Source: Clostridia bacterium
Lineage (GTDB): Bacteria > Bacillota > Clostridia > Christensenellales > Borkfalkiaceae
Length of the DNA stretch: 64,000 nucleotides
Direction: 5' to 3'
Assembly: GCA_017448355.1 (NCBI GenBank)
Contig: JAFSLQ010000012.1
Coordinates: forward strand, 26,942-90,941
The notes below the pieces were generated by a model. That model was given only the letters and a program-made list of their open reading frames with translations, did no database searches and had not been told where the DNA came from. The position numbers and the translations under genes are program-made. Shown in pieces: positions 44,572 through 56,000 of this stretch. Within the stretch, counting starts at the first letter, position 1; every line of letters begins with the position of its first letter.

Positions 44572-46701
44572 ATGAAAAAAGCACATTTAACAGGTGTTTT
44601 CGTATTGATTTGTGTGGCTTTTGTGTTTTTCGCAAGCGCAATACTCTCTATGATCGCACATGCCGCAAATTATTATGAAGCACAAAGCGGTATAACTATA
44701 CATCAGAACTATGATATTACAACCGCAAACGACGGCGCATACGCAAGTAAAAGTGTTGACCCGTCCTTGTTTTCTGACGGTTCATATTATACCGCACTTT
44801 ATTCTGGCGGAACTGTCGACGTAACTAACGGGTATATGTACGAAGCGGCTGCAAGCGGCGAAACTTCCACAGTACGGCTTTTCGATGAATACAGTGGCAC
44901 GTTCAGCATATTCGGTCAGGGCTTTTACGATGCGAACAGTAGCCCTTACGATTACGGTAAATTGTCGTTTACTTTTACGAATTTAGCGAACACGAGACAA
45001 TATATCAGTTTTTCGTTCTATCAAACGGCATCTAATTATTTGACTTTTAACGCTTACTATTACGATTTAGACGTTCAGGAAACCGCCATATATAAGACTG
45101 CATCCGATATGAATTTAATGGCAAGTTTTACCGCAACGTCGGCTTGGATGACGGGAACGAAGAAAACCGCGCTTAAATTCTCCTACAATAATTCTACCCA
45201 AGCGTTAGATTTAAGGAATTCGAGTAGTGCCGGAAGTCATAATTTAAATACTTTGCTTGGAACAACTCTTACCGCGTTCTCGTCTTACTCCGTAGATATG
45301 ACGTTCGAGAACAAGGATAGGGAACATACCGCAAAGTTCATTATTTACGAACTGTGCGGAAACCTGCTTGACGTGGTTGTACAAGATAACTACGATATTA
45401 CCACCGCAAACGACGGCGCATACGCAAGTAAAAGCGTTGATCCGAATAATTTCGGTGCAACGTCTTACTATACGGGACTTTATTCGGGCGACAGGCTTGA
45501 CGTGACAAAAGGGCGTTTATATATGGCGGCAGCGAAAAATGCGACTTCCACTATAAGACTGTTTAACGTGCATAGCGGAACTTTCAGCATCGTCGGTCAG
45601 GGCTTTTACGATGCGGATAACAGGACATACGATTATAACAGATTAACGTTTCAGTTCACGAATACGGCGAACACTAATCAATATATTAAACTTGTATTTA
45701 TACAAAAAGCAAATGATGATTATTTAGAACTTGCCGCTTACTACTATGATAAGGGCATTCAGACTTCTGCAATTAATCAGATGTCGTCCAATATGAAGCT
45801 TATGGCAAGTTTTACCGCGACGTCGAATTATATGACGAATAAAAATAAAACCGCGCTTAAATTCTCTTATGACAATTCTACCCAAGCGTTAAACTTGGCA
45901 AATTCGGGCAGTACAAAAGACCATAACTTAAATACTCTTTTAAGCACAACGCTTCCTACGTTTAGTTCTTACTCGGTGGATATGGCGTTCGAACAGAAAG
46001 GGCAAACAAATACCGCGAAGTTTATAGCATACGAACTGTGCGGAGCAAACTTTTCGGAAGCAAGAACAATGACCGTTAAGGATATGGCGGGCGAAACCGT
46101 TTCAGAAAGCACGGTATTCAAAGGGCAGACAGTTATCCTTCCCGCGGATAAAGCGGCGGGATTTGTCGGGTGTATGATTGACGGCGAAATCTATCCCGCG
46201 GGTTATAAATATACGGTAAGAACGAATTTCGAAATGCAAAAAATGGTAATTTCCCCGACAATGATATCCGGCGCTTATATAAGGTTGACTACCGAGAATA
46301 ATTACGGCGGAATAAGGTTCGGGATAAAAGTGAACGACAACGATATGGACGCGTTCGGCGAGAATATAGAAATGCACGGCGTAATTATCAGGACTGCAAA
46401 TATTGTCGGCGAGTTCGATTTGGACGAGGCGAAAAGCGTAGATAAAGCGTTGGATAATTATTTTACGGACGGCGACGACAGGATGTATTTTATAGCGCTG
46501 ACCGATATCGATAGCGCAAACTATAATACGAGTTATTCTGTCCGCGCGTATTTGAAGATAACGATGTACGATGGCAGTTACGTAAAACGCGCCACGGATT
46601 ATTCGGCGGAAAATAACGCGCGCACACCTTACGACGTTGCGGCAAAAGCCAAAGAAGAAGGATACAGCGGCGCAGTTATAGACGAATATCTCGGTCTATA
46701 A
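44572..46701 (+). CDS. Secreted repeat protein A (two copies of a novel domain)
   Basis: A 709-residue exported protein. Signal peptide 1-31 ends in AHA before ANYYEAQSGIT. Residues ~46-263 and ~273-493 are two copies of a ~220-residue beta-rich domain not known to me, with conserved GQGFYD, FTFTN..N..QYI.FSF, HNLNTLL and AKFI.YELCG. Residues ~500-709 hold a linker with TVKDMAGETVSESTVFKGQ and a domain beginning GAYIRLTTENNYGGIRFGI that occurs in clostridial secreted carbohydrate proteins. No anchor is visible. It follows the sugar importer directly. Confidence 0.72.
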   Translation: MKKAHLTGVFVLICVAFVFFASAILSMIAHAANYYEAQSGITIHQNYDITTANDGAYASKSVDPSLFSDGSYYTALYSGGTVDVTNGYMYEAAASGETSTVRLFDEYSGTFSIFGQGFYDANSSPYDYGKLSFTFTNLANTRQYISFSFYQTASNYLTFNAYYYDLDVQETAIYKTASDMNLMASFTATSAWMTGTKKTALKFSYNNSTQALDLRNSSSAGSHNLNTLLGTTLTAFSSYSVDMTFENKDREHTAKFIIYELCGNLLDVVVQDNYDITTANDGAYASKSVDPNNFGATSYYTGLYSGDRLDVTKGRLYMAAAKNATSTIRLFNVHSGTFSIVGQGFYDADNRTYDYNRLTFQFTNTANTNQYIKLVFIQKANDDYLELAAYYYDKGIQTSAINQMSSNMKLMASFTATSNYMTNKNKTALKFSYDNSTQALNLANSGSTKDHNLNTLLSTTLPTFSSYSVDMAFEQKGQTNTAKFIAYELCGANFSEARTMTVKDMAGETVSESTVFKGQTVILPADKAAGFVGCMIDGEIYPAGYKYTVRTNFEMQKMVISPTMISGAYIRLTTENNYGGIRFGIKVNDNDMDAFGENIEMHGVIIRTANIVGEFDLDEAKSVDKALDNYFTDGDDRMYFIALTDIDSANYNTSYSVRAYLKITMYDGSYVKRATDYSAENNARTPYDVAAKAKEEGYSGAVIDEYLGL

Positions 46702-46743
46702 TTGTATCGTGCGTTTATATATTAAAAATTGAGGTGATTTATT

Positions 46744-46869
46744 ATGAAGAGATATAATTCTCCTGAAATATTTGTTGATACCGTACAAGTTAAAGACGTA
46801 TTAACGGTTTCTGAAACCGAAGCGTTGAAGGGTGACAATGTGTTCATCGATGATGAATTAGGCGGATAA
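46744..46869 (+). CDS. Small protein, 41 residues, unknown function
   Basis: Begins MKRYNSPEIFVDTVQVKD and ends VFIDDELGG. A good GAGGTG site lies 8 bp before the ATG and the reading frame fills the gap between the two largest-homology secreted proteins. Small proteins of the general form M.KY..PEIE....DVI are common next to secreted proteins in Clostridia, but no role is known. It has no signal peptide and no Cys. The alternatives are a leader peptide of the next gene or a precursor of a modified peptide. Confidence 0.65.
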   Translation: MKRYNSPEIFVDTVQVKDVLTVSETEALKGDNVFIDDELGG

Positions 46870-46908
46870 CCTAATTAGAAAATTTAATCTTAGGGGAGAT
46901 AAATATTT

Positions 46909-49900
46909 ATGTTAGGAATAAAAATAACGAGAAAGACGAAGACCGTTATGCAACTGTTTTTTGCGCTTGCGCTAACGGTAACGTTAGTATTTGCGATATT
47001 CGCGGGTTTCTATGCACACGCCGCAAATTATAACGAAGCACAAAGCGGAATAACGATTCATGGAAACTATGATATTACTACCGCAAATTCCGGCGCATAC
47101 GCAAGTAAAAGCGTTGTTCCGTCTAACTTCAGTAGTGGTTCGTACTATACGACGCTTTATGCGGGCGGAACTGTCGACGTAACTAACGGGTATATGTACG
47201 AAGCGGCGGCGAGCGGGATAACTTCCACCGTACGGCTTTTTGACGAATACAGCGGCACATTCAGCATATTCGGTCAGGGCTTTTACGATGCGAACAGCAG
47301 TCCTTTCGATTACGGCAAACTGTCGTTTATTTTCACTAATACGGCTAATACGAAACAGTATATCAAGTTTTCGTTTACCCAAAGCGCGTCTAATTATCTG
47401 GCGTTTAACGCTTATTACTACGATTTAGACGTTCAGGAAACCGCCGTGTATAAGACTGCATCCGATATGAATTTAATGGCAAGTTTTACTGCAACATCGA
47501 ATTATATGACGAATAAAAATAAAACCGCGCTTAAATTCTCTTACAACAATTCTACCCAAGCGTTAGATTTAAGAAATTCGAGTAGTGTCGGAAGTCATAA
47601 TTTAAATACTTTGCTTGGAACAACTCTTACCGCGTTCTCGTCTTACTCGGTGGATATGTCGTTTGAGAACAAGGATGAAGAACATACCGCGAAGTTTATT
47701 ATTTACGAACTGAGCGGAAAACTGCTTGATATAGGCGTACATGATAATTACGATATTACCACCGCAAACGACGGTGCATACGCAAGTAAAAGTGTTGATC
47801 CGTCTAATTTCGGTGCAACGTCTTACTATACGGGACTTTATTCCGGCGACAGGCTTGACGTAACAAAAGGGCGTTTATATATGGCGGGGAAGAAAAATAC
47901 GACTTCCACTATAAGATTGTTTGACGAGCATAGCGGAACTTTCAGCATCGTCGGTCAGGGCTTTTACGACGAAAGCAGCAGTCCTTTTGATTACACCAGA
48001 TTAACGTTTACTTTCACGAATACAGCGAACACTAATCAATATATCAAGTTTGTATTCATACAAAACGCGTCTAATTATCTTGAGTTTAACGCTTACTACT
48101 ACGATAAGGGTATTCAGGACTCCGCCATTAATAGGATGTCGTCTAATATGGCACTTATGGCAAGTTTTACCGCAACGTCGAATTATATGACGAATAAAAA
48201 TAAAACCGCACTTAAATTCTCTTACAATAATTCTACCCAAGCGTTAGATTTAAGAAATTCGGGTAGTGCCGGAAGTCATAATTTAAATACTTTGCTTGGA
48301 ACAACTCTTACCGCGTTCTCGTCTTATTCGGTGGATATGGCGTTCGAGTATAAACACCAGACCACCACCGCGAAGTTTATAGCGTACGAACTGTGCGGAG
48401 TAAACTTTTCGGAAGCAAAAACTATGACCGTTAAGGATATGGCGGGCGAAACCGTTTCAGAAAGCACGGTATTTAAAGGACAGACCGTTACTATTCCCAC
48501 GGATAATGCGGCAGGATTTGTCGGGTATATGATTGACGGCGAAATCTATCCCGCGGGTTACAAATATACCGTAAGCACGAATTTTGAAATGCAAAAAATG
48601 GTAATTTCTCCGACAATGATGTCCGGCGCTTATATAAGGCTGACGATTGACGAGACTTATCACGGCGGAATAAGGTTCGGGATAAAAGTGAACGACGAAG
48701 ATATGGAAGCGTTCGGCGAAAATATAGAAATGCACGGCGTACTTATCTATACGGAAGATATAGAAGGCGACTTCGATTTAGACGAGGCAAACAGCGTGGA
48801 TAAAGCGTTGAATAATTATTGTACGGACGGCGACGACAGAATGTATTTTATAACGCTGACCAACATCAAAAGCGGACACTATAATACAAGTTATTCAGCC
48901 CGTGCGTATTTGAAAATAACGATGTACAATGAAAGTTACGTAATACTCGCCACGGATTATTCGGCGGAAAATCATGCCCGTTCGCCGTACAACGTCGCTT
49001 TGAAGGCGTTGGATGCGGGATACAGCGGCGCGGTTATCGACGAATATTTAAACAAAAAAATTATAGCGAGAAACGGAAGCGCGTATTACAAAATATTGAT
49101 ACCGGACGATCACGACGAAGCGATTGAGTTTGCGGCAACGGAAATGTCTTATTTTATTAACGAAATAACGGACGTGAACGTCGACATAATAGAAGAAACG
49201 GATTATAACGGTTCAGACAAGGTCATTTCGATAGGCGAAACGGAATTATCGTCTGATATAGTTGCAGATGCAGACGCACTCAATAATGACGGATTTATAC
49301 TCAAAACGGTAGGCGACAATATATTCATAAAAGGCGCGTATTCAAGAGCCACGATATACGGCGTTTACGATTTTATCGAAAGGATGATGGGCGTTAAATT
49401 CATCGCGGAAGATTACACCTATATTCCGAGAGCGCAAGAAGTGTATTCTTCTTCTCTCGATATAACCGAAGTGCCTGCTTTTGCGACGAGAAGTTATTTT
49501 GCTAAAAACATCATATATGACGGGCTTTTTGCCGCCCGTATGAGAATGATTGCGCCGTTTGATACTAATTTACCGCAGTATGGCGGCGGATACCTTTCTG
49601 AGTGGAGCACTAACGAGCTGCATTCTATGTTCGATTTATTGCCGCCGAGTACCTATTATGAAGATTATCCCGAGTGGTATACAATGTCGTCAGCAACCGA
49701 TAAAGGACAGGTGTGTTTTACTAACGGTGTAACCGACGACGGGAAAATCGATAACACTATGGAAACCAGTGTTATCAAAGAAACGATAAGCAATATCAAA
49801 GCGATTTTGTTGGCAAACGAAAACATTAAATACGTAATGGTAGGACAGCAGGACAACGCAGATTTCTGTGAGTGTGAAAATTGCTTGGCGTCTTATGATA

Positions 49901-50961
49901 GGTTCAACGGACTTAAAAGCGGAACGGTTATGGTATTCGTTAATCTTATCGCCGAAGAAATAGAAAAATGGGCGGAAGATGAACTTGACGGAAGAGAGGT
50001 TTATATCGTTACATTTGCTTATCAGTTTACCGAAGAGCCGCCTGTAACGGTCGATGGAGACGATATAGAAGCGATAAGCGAACAGGTTATACCTAGAGAT
50101 AACGTGTACGTTTTAATAGCGCCAAGCAATGCTTGTTATTATCATTCGATATTCGACGAAGATTGCGACCGCAACGCAAATAGCAGAACGTATATCAACG
50201 GTTGGAACACTATTACGGATAACTTGATGATATGGGATTATCAGACGAATTTTGATTATCATCAGTGGTATTTCGACAATAAAAACGCGATAAAAGATAA
50301 TCTTATAGAGTACCGCGACATGGGCGTGGAAATGCTGATATGTCAGGCAGCACCGAGAGAGTCAAAACATTATTTGGCGGATCTTGATAATTATATCTTT
50401 TCTAAACTTATGTGGGATCCTGAAAGGTATAATACTATCGACGAGTTGGTAGAAGAATTTAACTTTTACTATTACGGAGAGTATCACGACGTTGCAGATG
50501 AATTCTATCAGATGATGGAAGACCACTTTGCAGACTTAGACACCAATCTCGATCATGCATTCCATACAGAGTTGAGAGATGGCAACAGCGCATTTTTCAA
50601 CTACGAAAATTATCCGATAGAATTTTTGGAAGAAGCGGAAGGGTTGATTCAGGACGCGATCGATGCAATTCAGGACGACGAAAATCTGACGGAAGATGAA
50701 AAACTCGAAATGACTTTCAGGCTTACAAAGATTATCGTTATACCGAAAATGATGATATTAAAGAATTACGACAGTTATTACGAAAGCGGGAAAAAAGATT
50801 TTGCGAGAGAGGTAATAAGTAATTTGGAATATGTCGGCGCAAAATATTATGCTGAAAATATGAAGCGCACTATATTTGAGTTAAAGATCAAATACGGGCT
50901 TACCGAAGAGATTTTTGTTAACGGTGATACGTTATTCTCGGATAGTGAAATCCCTGTATAA
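46909..50961 (+). CDS. Secreted repeat protein B fused to a DUF4838 module
   Basis: A 1350-residue exported protein. Signal peptide ends AHA before ANYNEAQSGIT. Two copies of the ~220-residue novel domain (about 51-270 and 278-500), the TVKDMAGET linker and the GAYIRL... domain (about 505-705) are the same as in the previous protein. From ~715 to the end is a complete GH67N-like plus DUF4838 part (FAATEMSYFINEITD, MVGQQDNADFCECENCL, ICQAAPRESKHYLADL) closely matching the lipoprotein at 39082. It is therefore a fusion of two genes present separately in the locus. GGGGAGA precedes the ATG. Confidence 0.75.
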   Translation: MLGIKITRKTKTVMQLFFALALTVTLVFAIFAGFYAHAANYNEAQSGITIHGNYDITTANSGAYASKSVVPSNFSSGSYYTTLYAGGTVDVTNGYMYEAAASGITSTVRLFDEYSGTFSIFGQGFYDANSSPFDYGKLSFIFTNTANTKQYIKFSFTQSASNYLAFNAYYYDLDVQETAVYKTASDMNLMASFTATSNYMTNKNKTALKFSYNNSTQALDLRNSSSVGSHNLNTLLGTTLTAFSSYSVDMSFENKDEEHTAKFIIYELSGKLLDIGVHDNYDITTANDGAYASKSVDPSNFGATSYYTGLYSGDRLDVTKGRLYMAGKKNTTSTIRLFDEHSGTFSIVGQGFYDESSSPFDYTRLTFTFTNTANTNQYIKFVFIQNASNYLEFNAYYYDKGIQDSAINRMSSNMALMASFTATSNYMTNKNKTALKFSYNNSTQALDLRNSGSAGSHNLNTLLGTTLTAFSSYSVDMAFEYKHQTTTAKFIAYELCGVNFSEAKTMTVKDMAGETVSESTVFKGQTVTIPTDNAAGFVGYMIDGEIYPAGYKYTVSTNFEMQKMVISPTMMSGAYIRLTIDETYHGGIRFGIKVNDEDMEAFGENIEMHGVLIYTEDIEGDFDLDEANSVDKALNNYCTDGDDRMYFITLTNIKSGHYNTSYSARAYLKITMYNESYVILATDYSAENHARSPYNVALKALDAGYSGAVIDEYLNKKIIARNGSAYYKILIPDDHDEAIEFAATEMSYFINEITDVNVDIIEETDYNGSDKVISIGETELSSDIVADADALNNDGFILKTVGDNIFIKGAYSRATIYGVYDFIERMMGVKFIAEDYTYIPRAQEVYSSSLDITEVPAFATRSYFAKNIIYDGLFAARMRMIAPFDTNLPQYGGGYLSEWSTNELHSMFDLLPPSTYYEDYPEWYTMSSATDKGQVCFTNGVTDDGKIDNTMETSVIKETISNIKAILLANENIKYVMVGQQDNADFCECENCLASYDRFNGLKSGTVMVFVNLIAEEIEKWAEDELDGREVYIVTFAYQFTEEPPVTVDGDDIEAISEQVIPRDNVYVLIAPSNACYYHSIFDEDCDRNANSRTYINGWNTITDNLMIWDYQTNFDYHQWYFDNKNAIKDNLIEYRDMGVEMLICQAAPRESKHYLADLDNYIFSKLMWDPERYNTIDELVEEFNFYYYGEYHDVADEFYQMMEDHFADLDTNLDHAFHTELRDGNSAFFNYENYPIEFLEEAEGLIQDAIDAIQDDENLTEDEKLEMTFRLTKIIVIPKMMILKNYDSYYESGKKDFAREVISNLEYVGAKYYAENMKRTIFELKIKYGLTEEIFVNGDTLFSDSEIPV

Positions 50962-50993
50962 TTTAAAATTTTTAGGATAGGAGATAAAATTTT

Positions 50994-53000
50994 ATGAACA
51001 GGAAAAAAGTGGTTTATTTTTTAACATCCGTTATTAAAACGGGGCTGAGTTTTTTGGTGGTGGCACTGTTGTGTTTTTTCTTTGGTTCGTTTAATAGAGT
51101 CTATGCCGCAAATTACGACGAAGAACAAAGCGGTATAACGCTTTACCAAAACTATGATGTTACTACCGCAAACGTAGGTGCGTATGCGGGTAAAAGCGTT
51201 GACCCGTCCTTATTTTCTGCCGGTTCGTACTATACGGCACTTTATTCGGGAGGAACGGTTGATATTACCAGCGGGTATATGTACGAAGCGAATAAAAAAG
51301 GCGTAACTTCTAAAGTAAGATTATTAGACGAGTATCGCGGGACGTTCAGCATTTTCAGTCAGGGCTTTTACAATGCGGACATAAGTCCTTACGATTACGG
51401 CAGATTAGCGTTTATTTTCACTAATACGGCTAATACGAAACAATATATCAAGTTTTCATTTACCCAAAGCGCGTCTAATTATCTGGCGTTTAACGCTTAC
51501 TACTACGATTTAGACGTTCAGGAAACCGCCGTGTATAAGACCACGTCCGATATGAATTTAATGGCAAGTTTTTCCGCAACATCGAATTATATGACGGCAA
51601 AGAAAAAAACTGCGTTAAAATTCTCTTATAACAATTCTACCCAAGAGTTAAACTTAGCGAATTCGGGCAGCGTCAAAGATCATAATTTAAATACTCTTTT
51701 AAGCGCGACGCTTCCTACGTTTAGTTCTTACTCGGTGGATATGGCGTTCGAGAACAAGAGTCAGGCAAATACCGCAAAGTTTATTATTTACGAACTTTGC
51801 GGTCAGGTACTCGCGGGCGAAACCTTGACGGATACGGCAACGCCGATAATGTTGTCGGTGGGCGCATCCGTAGCAGACGGCAAATTGACTGCGAAAGCAT
51901 ACGACTTGGTGGACGGCGTAATAACGAACGGGTTCGTTTTTACGGTGGAAGACCCACAAGGGCAAGATGTAACGAACGTTGACGACAGTAGTATTTTTCA
52001 TCCTGAAACGACGGGCGAATATACGATTACCGCGTACGTTTTAGACGCGTCAAATAGACAATCCGACGTGATGGAAAACACTATCACGGTAGAGCCCGAT
52101 ACGGAAAAGCCCAAAATAACCGTGGACGGAAATTACAGACAATATTACCTTAAAGGCGAAACCCTTGAAATTCTTCCGTTTACTGCGACCGATGAAAGCG
52201 GAATAAAGGAGAGCGGAGTTCGTGCCGAAAAAGGCAGTCAACCCGTAGAAATATCGAAAGGCACTCTTGCGTTAAACAGTTTGGGCGAATATACGATTAT
52301 TTATTATGCCTTCGACAACTTCGATAACGAAAACGAGTCAGAATTCACCTTAAACGTTACGGAAATTACCGTTGCCGAAAAGATTATTCTCGAAGGGGAC
52401 GGTGTCGCGCAAAGCATCCCGCAACTAGTTACACCTTCCGGCTGGAATTATTCTTTCACTATGAAAGACAAGTCGGGTAATGATGTAAACTTGGAAAACG
52501 GCGCGTACGTTTTTAACGAAGTTCAAAAATACACGGTTTATTATTCGGTTATACCGGAATCTGAAACCACGGCAAAATTCCATTATCAGACGGAAATAGA
52601 GATAACTGATACAACTAAACCCGTTATTACTCTTTCGGGCGAATATGAAAAAGAATACGAATCGAATTACGAACTGTCGATAATCAGCGCGACGGTTACG
52701 GATAATTGCAAAGATCCGAAACTTACAGTCGAAGTGTTATACGACGGACTTAAAGCGGAGATAGGAGCGGATAACAAGGTAAAACTCGATAAAGCGGGTA
52801 AGTACGTTGTAAGGTATACGGCTACCGACGCGTCCGGTAACAGCGAAGTTTTGTCAGTTGAATTACAGGTAAACGAAACTGTAACCGACGTCGGATCTTC
52901 CTGCAACTCTAATATAAATTCCGGAAACGCTTTGTTGTTGGCGGTTGTTCTTCTTGCTTTTGCTGTTTTTTTGCGGAAAAGAATAAAAAAACATAATTAA
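50994..53000 (+). CDS. Secreted repeat protein C with Ig-like domains and C-terminal membrane anchor
   Basis: A 668-residue exported protein. After the signal peptide it has ANYDEEQSGIT and one copy of the novel ~220-residue domain (to about 270, ending AKFIIYELCGQ). Then come three to four Ig-like beta domains (each ~90 aa, with TDTATPIMLSVGASV, DTEKPKITVDGNYRQYY, DTTKPVITLSGEYE). The end is SGNALLLAVVLLAFAVFLRKRIKKHN: one transmembrane helix and a basic tail, without an LPxTG. It is likely membrane-tethered by that helix. Confidence 0.72.
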   Translation: MNRKKVVYFLTSVIKTGLSFLVVALLCFFFGSFNRVYAANYDEEQSGITLYQNYDVTTANVGAYAGKSVDPSLFSAGSYYTALYSGGTVDITSGYMYEANKKGVTSKVRLLDEYRGTFSIFSQGFYNADISPYDYGRLAFIFTNTANTKQYIKFSFTQSASNYLAFNAYYYDLDVQETAVYKTTSDMNLMASFSATSNYMTAKKKTALKFSYNNSTQELNLANSGSVKDHNLNTLLSATLPTFSSYSVDMAFENKSQANTAKFIIYELCGQVLAGETLTDTATPIMLSVGASVADGKLTAKAYDLVDGVITNGFVFTVEDPQGQDVTNVDDSSIFHPETTGEYTITAYVLDASNRQSDVMENTITVEPDTEKPKITVDGNYRQYYLKGETLEILPFTATDESGIKESGVRAEKGSQPVEISKGTLALNSLGEYTIIYYAFDNFDNENESEFTLNVTEITVAEKIILEGDGVAQSIPQLVTPSGWNYSFTMKDKSGNDVNLENGAYVFNEVQKYTVYYSVIPESETTAKFHYQTEIEITDTTKPVITLSGEYEKEYESNYELSIISATVTDNCKDPKLTVEVLYDGLKAEIGADNKVKLDKAGKYVVRYTATDASGNSEVLSVELQVNETVTDVGSSCNSNINSGNALLLAVVLLAFAVFLRKRIKKHN

Positions 53001-53060
53001 AGCGTTGATTTAAAAACCTTACTAAACCTGATAAATTACAGTACGAGGAGCGAAGTGTTT

Positions 53061-56000
53061 ATGGCTTGTAAAAAAACTATTCAGAAAATATTTATATTAC
53101 TCGCAATGTCTGCTTTATGTTTCGGCGGATTTTCGCTGTCGTTCGCTATGGCGACGAATTACAACGAAGAGCAAAGCGGCATTACCTTGTATAAAAATTA
53201 TAATATTTATACTGCAAGCGGCGGCGCGTACGCGGATTATTTTATAGATTCCGCGGCTATTTCTTCCGAATACCATAAATCCTATTTTTCGGGCGGAACA
53301 ATAAATTTCAGCAGCGGATATATGTACGAAGCCGACAAACAGGGTTCTACTTCCGTTGTAAGGCTTTTAGACGAATATAGCGGCGAATTCAGTATAGCGG
53401 GTCAGGGATTTTACGACGATATTCATTTAGATAACGCGACTACCGTTGCCGATTATCAGAGATTAGCCTTTATTTTCACTAATACGGCGAATACTAATCA
53501 ATATATAAAGTTTTCGTTCGGACAATCGTATTATGATTATCTGATACTTAATGCTTATTATTATGATTTGGGCATTCAGGCGGGTGCGATTTATAAAACG
53601 ACTACAGGTATGAATCTCCTTTCGAGTTTTTCCGGTAAAGCAAGGTTTTATAATAATAAAAATATTCCGTTTAAATTTTCGTATGACATCGCTGAGCAAG
53701 TGTTTGGTGCGGCAGATACCGGTAGTACAATCAATCATAACCTAAACTATTTTTTGGGCGCGGAATTGCCGTCTTTCGACACTTATTCCGTAGATATATC
53801 GTTTGAAAATAAGAGTCAGCAAAATACTGCAAAGTTTATCGTGTACGAACTCTGTGGGCAGGTTTTTGCTGGCGAAACCCCTGTAAATACTGCTGGAGCG
53901 AGAATTTTTGTCAAACCTTCATATAAAATAGTCGCCGATTTCGAATATACCGTTCCGACTCCGAAGATTTATGACGTTTTAGACGGCAACTTGTCCGAAC
54001 AAGCGACTTGTCGAGTCTTATACGGCGACATTGATGTACAGGTGAGCGGTAGGAAGTTTATGCCGATCGGTTCTTCGGACGTTTATACGATAATTTACAG
54101 CGTAACCGATTCGGGAAATATCGTGACGGAAAAGTCTATCGAAGTCGACGCGCTTGCTTTTATCCCGCGCAACGAAATCGAATTTTCGGGTGATATTGAC
54201 GAAGTTTATCCTAACGGCACTCTGGTCAACGTGCCTTCGCTTAAAGTTTATTCCGGACTTGCCTATGAGATGACATCTTTACCGTATTATACGCTTATCC
54301 AAAAAGACGGCGTTGTGTTGAAGAGAATAGATGAAGAACAAGAAAGAAGTTATAGAATAAACGACACGGGCAGATACGATATAGTTTATACGTTTTTCAA
54401 CGAACTCGGAGTGGTGGCGACCGAAACTAAAAGTTTTATTTCCGAAAATATTCCGCATTTTTCCGAAACGGAAATTCCCGAATATGTTTTCATAGGACGG
54501 GAATTTTACGTGCCCGAATTCTATCTTATTTACGGGGACGAACAGTTATTAGCCGATTTTGAAGTATTCTCTCCGATAAATGAAAAAATCGACGTGCAGG
54601 AAAGAATATTTGTTCCTCAGGAAAAGGGCGATTATACTATCGTTTTTACGAAAGAGTATAACGACCGTTTATATACTAAAACCTGCGTGTTAAATAGCGG
54701 TATCGGCGCGGCTATGCTTATCGAGAATGTGTCGGGCGTTTTGTCTGTCAAAGGAAACGAAGATTTGCCGTCTTATTCTGTAAGCGGCAACGGCGTCAAG
54801 GTTTTGGCGGATTCGCGAACGAGTACTTTTAAGTTCGTAAATCCGATAGACCTTAACTATATGGACGAGGAAACGAACTTAATAGCGTTGCAGGTTCTTT
54901 CGGGCGAAGGTTACGCGAGTTTTACGGAATTGATAATAGAACTTATCGATGCGGAAGATTCGCAAAATACGGTAAAATTCAAGTATAGGTACAATCAATG
55001 GAACGATACTTACAGTTACGTTCTGCTGAATTATAACGGAAAATCTTTGGGTATCCGCAACGAGGCGGGGCATATCGGCGAAGTGGATAATTACTTCGGA
55101 ACGGTTACGCATAACTCGTTCAACGGGTATAAATACAGCAATAAAGAAACTTTTGCAGTCCGCGTAAACTACGAAGAAAGGCAGTTTTTCGTAAGAGAAA
55201 TAAACGACAGGTTCAGGCTGTTGCTTGACGCCGATGACCCCGAGCAGGTAGGCGACAATATTTGGAACGGTTTTAAGTCGGGGCGAGTATACGTTCAGGT
55301 CAGTATGCAAACGCTCTACGACGTTGGCGGAGTTATAGTGACGGAACTTGGCGGACAATCGCTTTCAGGTAACGTTTTAGAAGACAACGTGCCGCCTAAC
55401 GCGTATTTTGAAAAAAATATTCATATTTCGGATTATTCCGATATGCCGCAAGGCGTAAAGGGATACGAATACAAGTTGCCGATTGTCGGTGCGGAAGATT
55501 TGTTTTCAACGTCTTGCACAATTATAAGGAGTCTCTATTACGTCGGGTCAGCGGGAGACGAGCCGATCGAAGTGGAAAGCGGCGTGAACGTTTTTACACC
55601 GAGTAAGACGGGGAATTATAAGATTTTATATACCGTTTCGGACTCGTACGGTAACAGTAAACTTATTATATTAAACTTTACGGTCGAAGAAAACAGAGAA
55701 ATAGAGATCAATTTCGAAACGGTGCCGTCTGCCGCGATTGTCGGAGAAAGATATTATATTCCCGTGATTGTGGTGAGCGGTTCGTCGGGTAAAGCCATAC
55801 TCGAATATTCCGTTTTCTACAACGGTAGGGAAATACAACTTTCGAGAAATAGACGCGTTTATACCGATAGTGTTGGCGAAATAAAAATCGTTTATAGAGT
55901 CAGTGACTATATCGAAGAAAATATCAGCGGAGAATTTGTTTTACCCGTTGGCGGTTCTAATTATCCGATAATAGAAATTTTAGACGCTATGCCGTTGACT

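Noticed and set aside
53055-53060. GTG start for secreted repeat protein D
   Set aside because: Not excluded, but ATG at 53061 is preferred by codon type; spacing does not decide.
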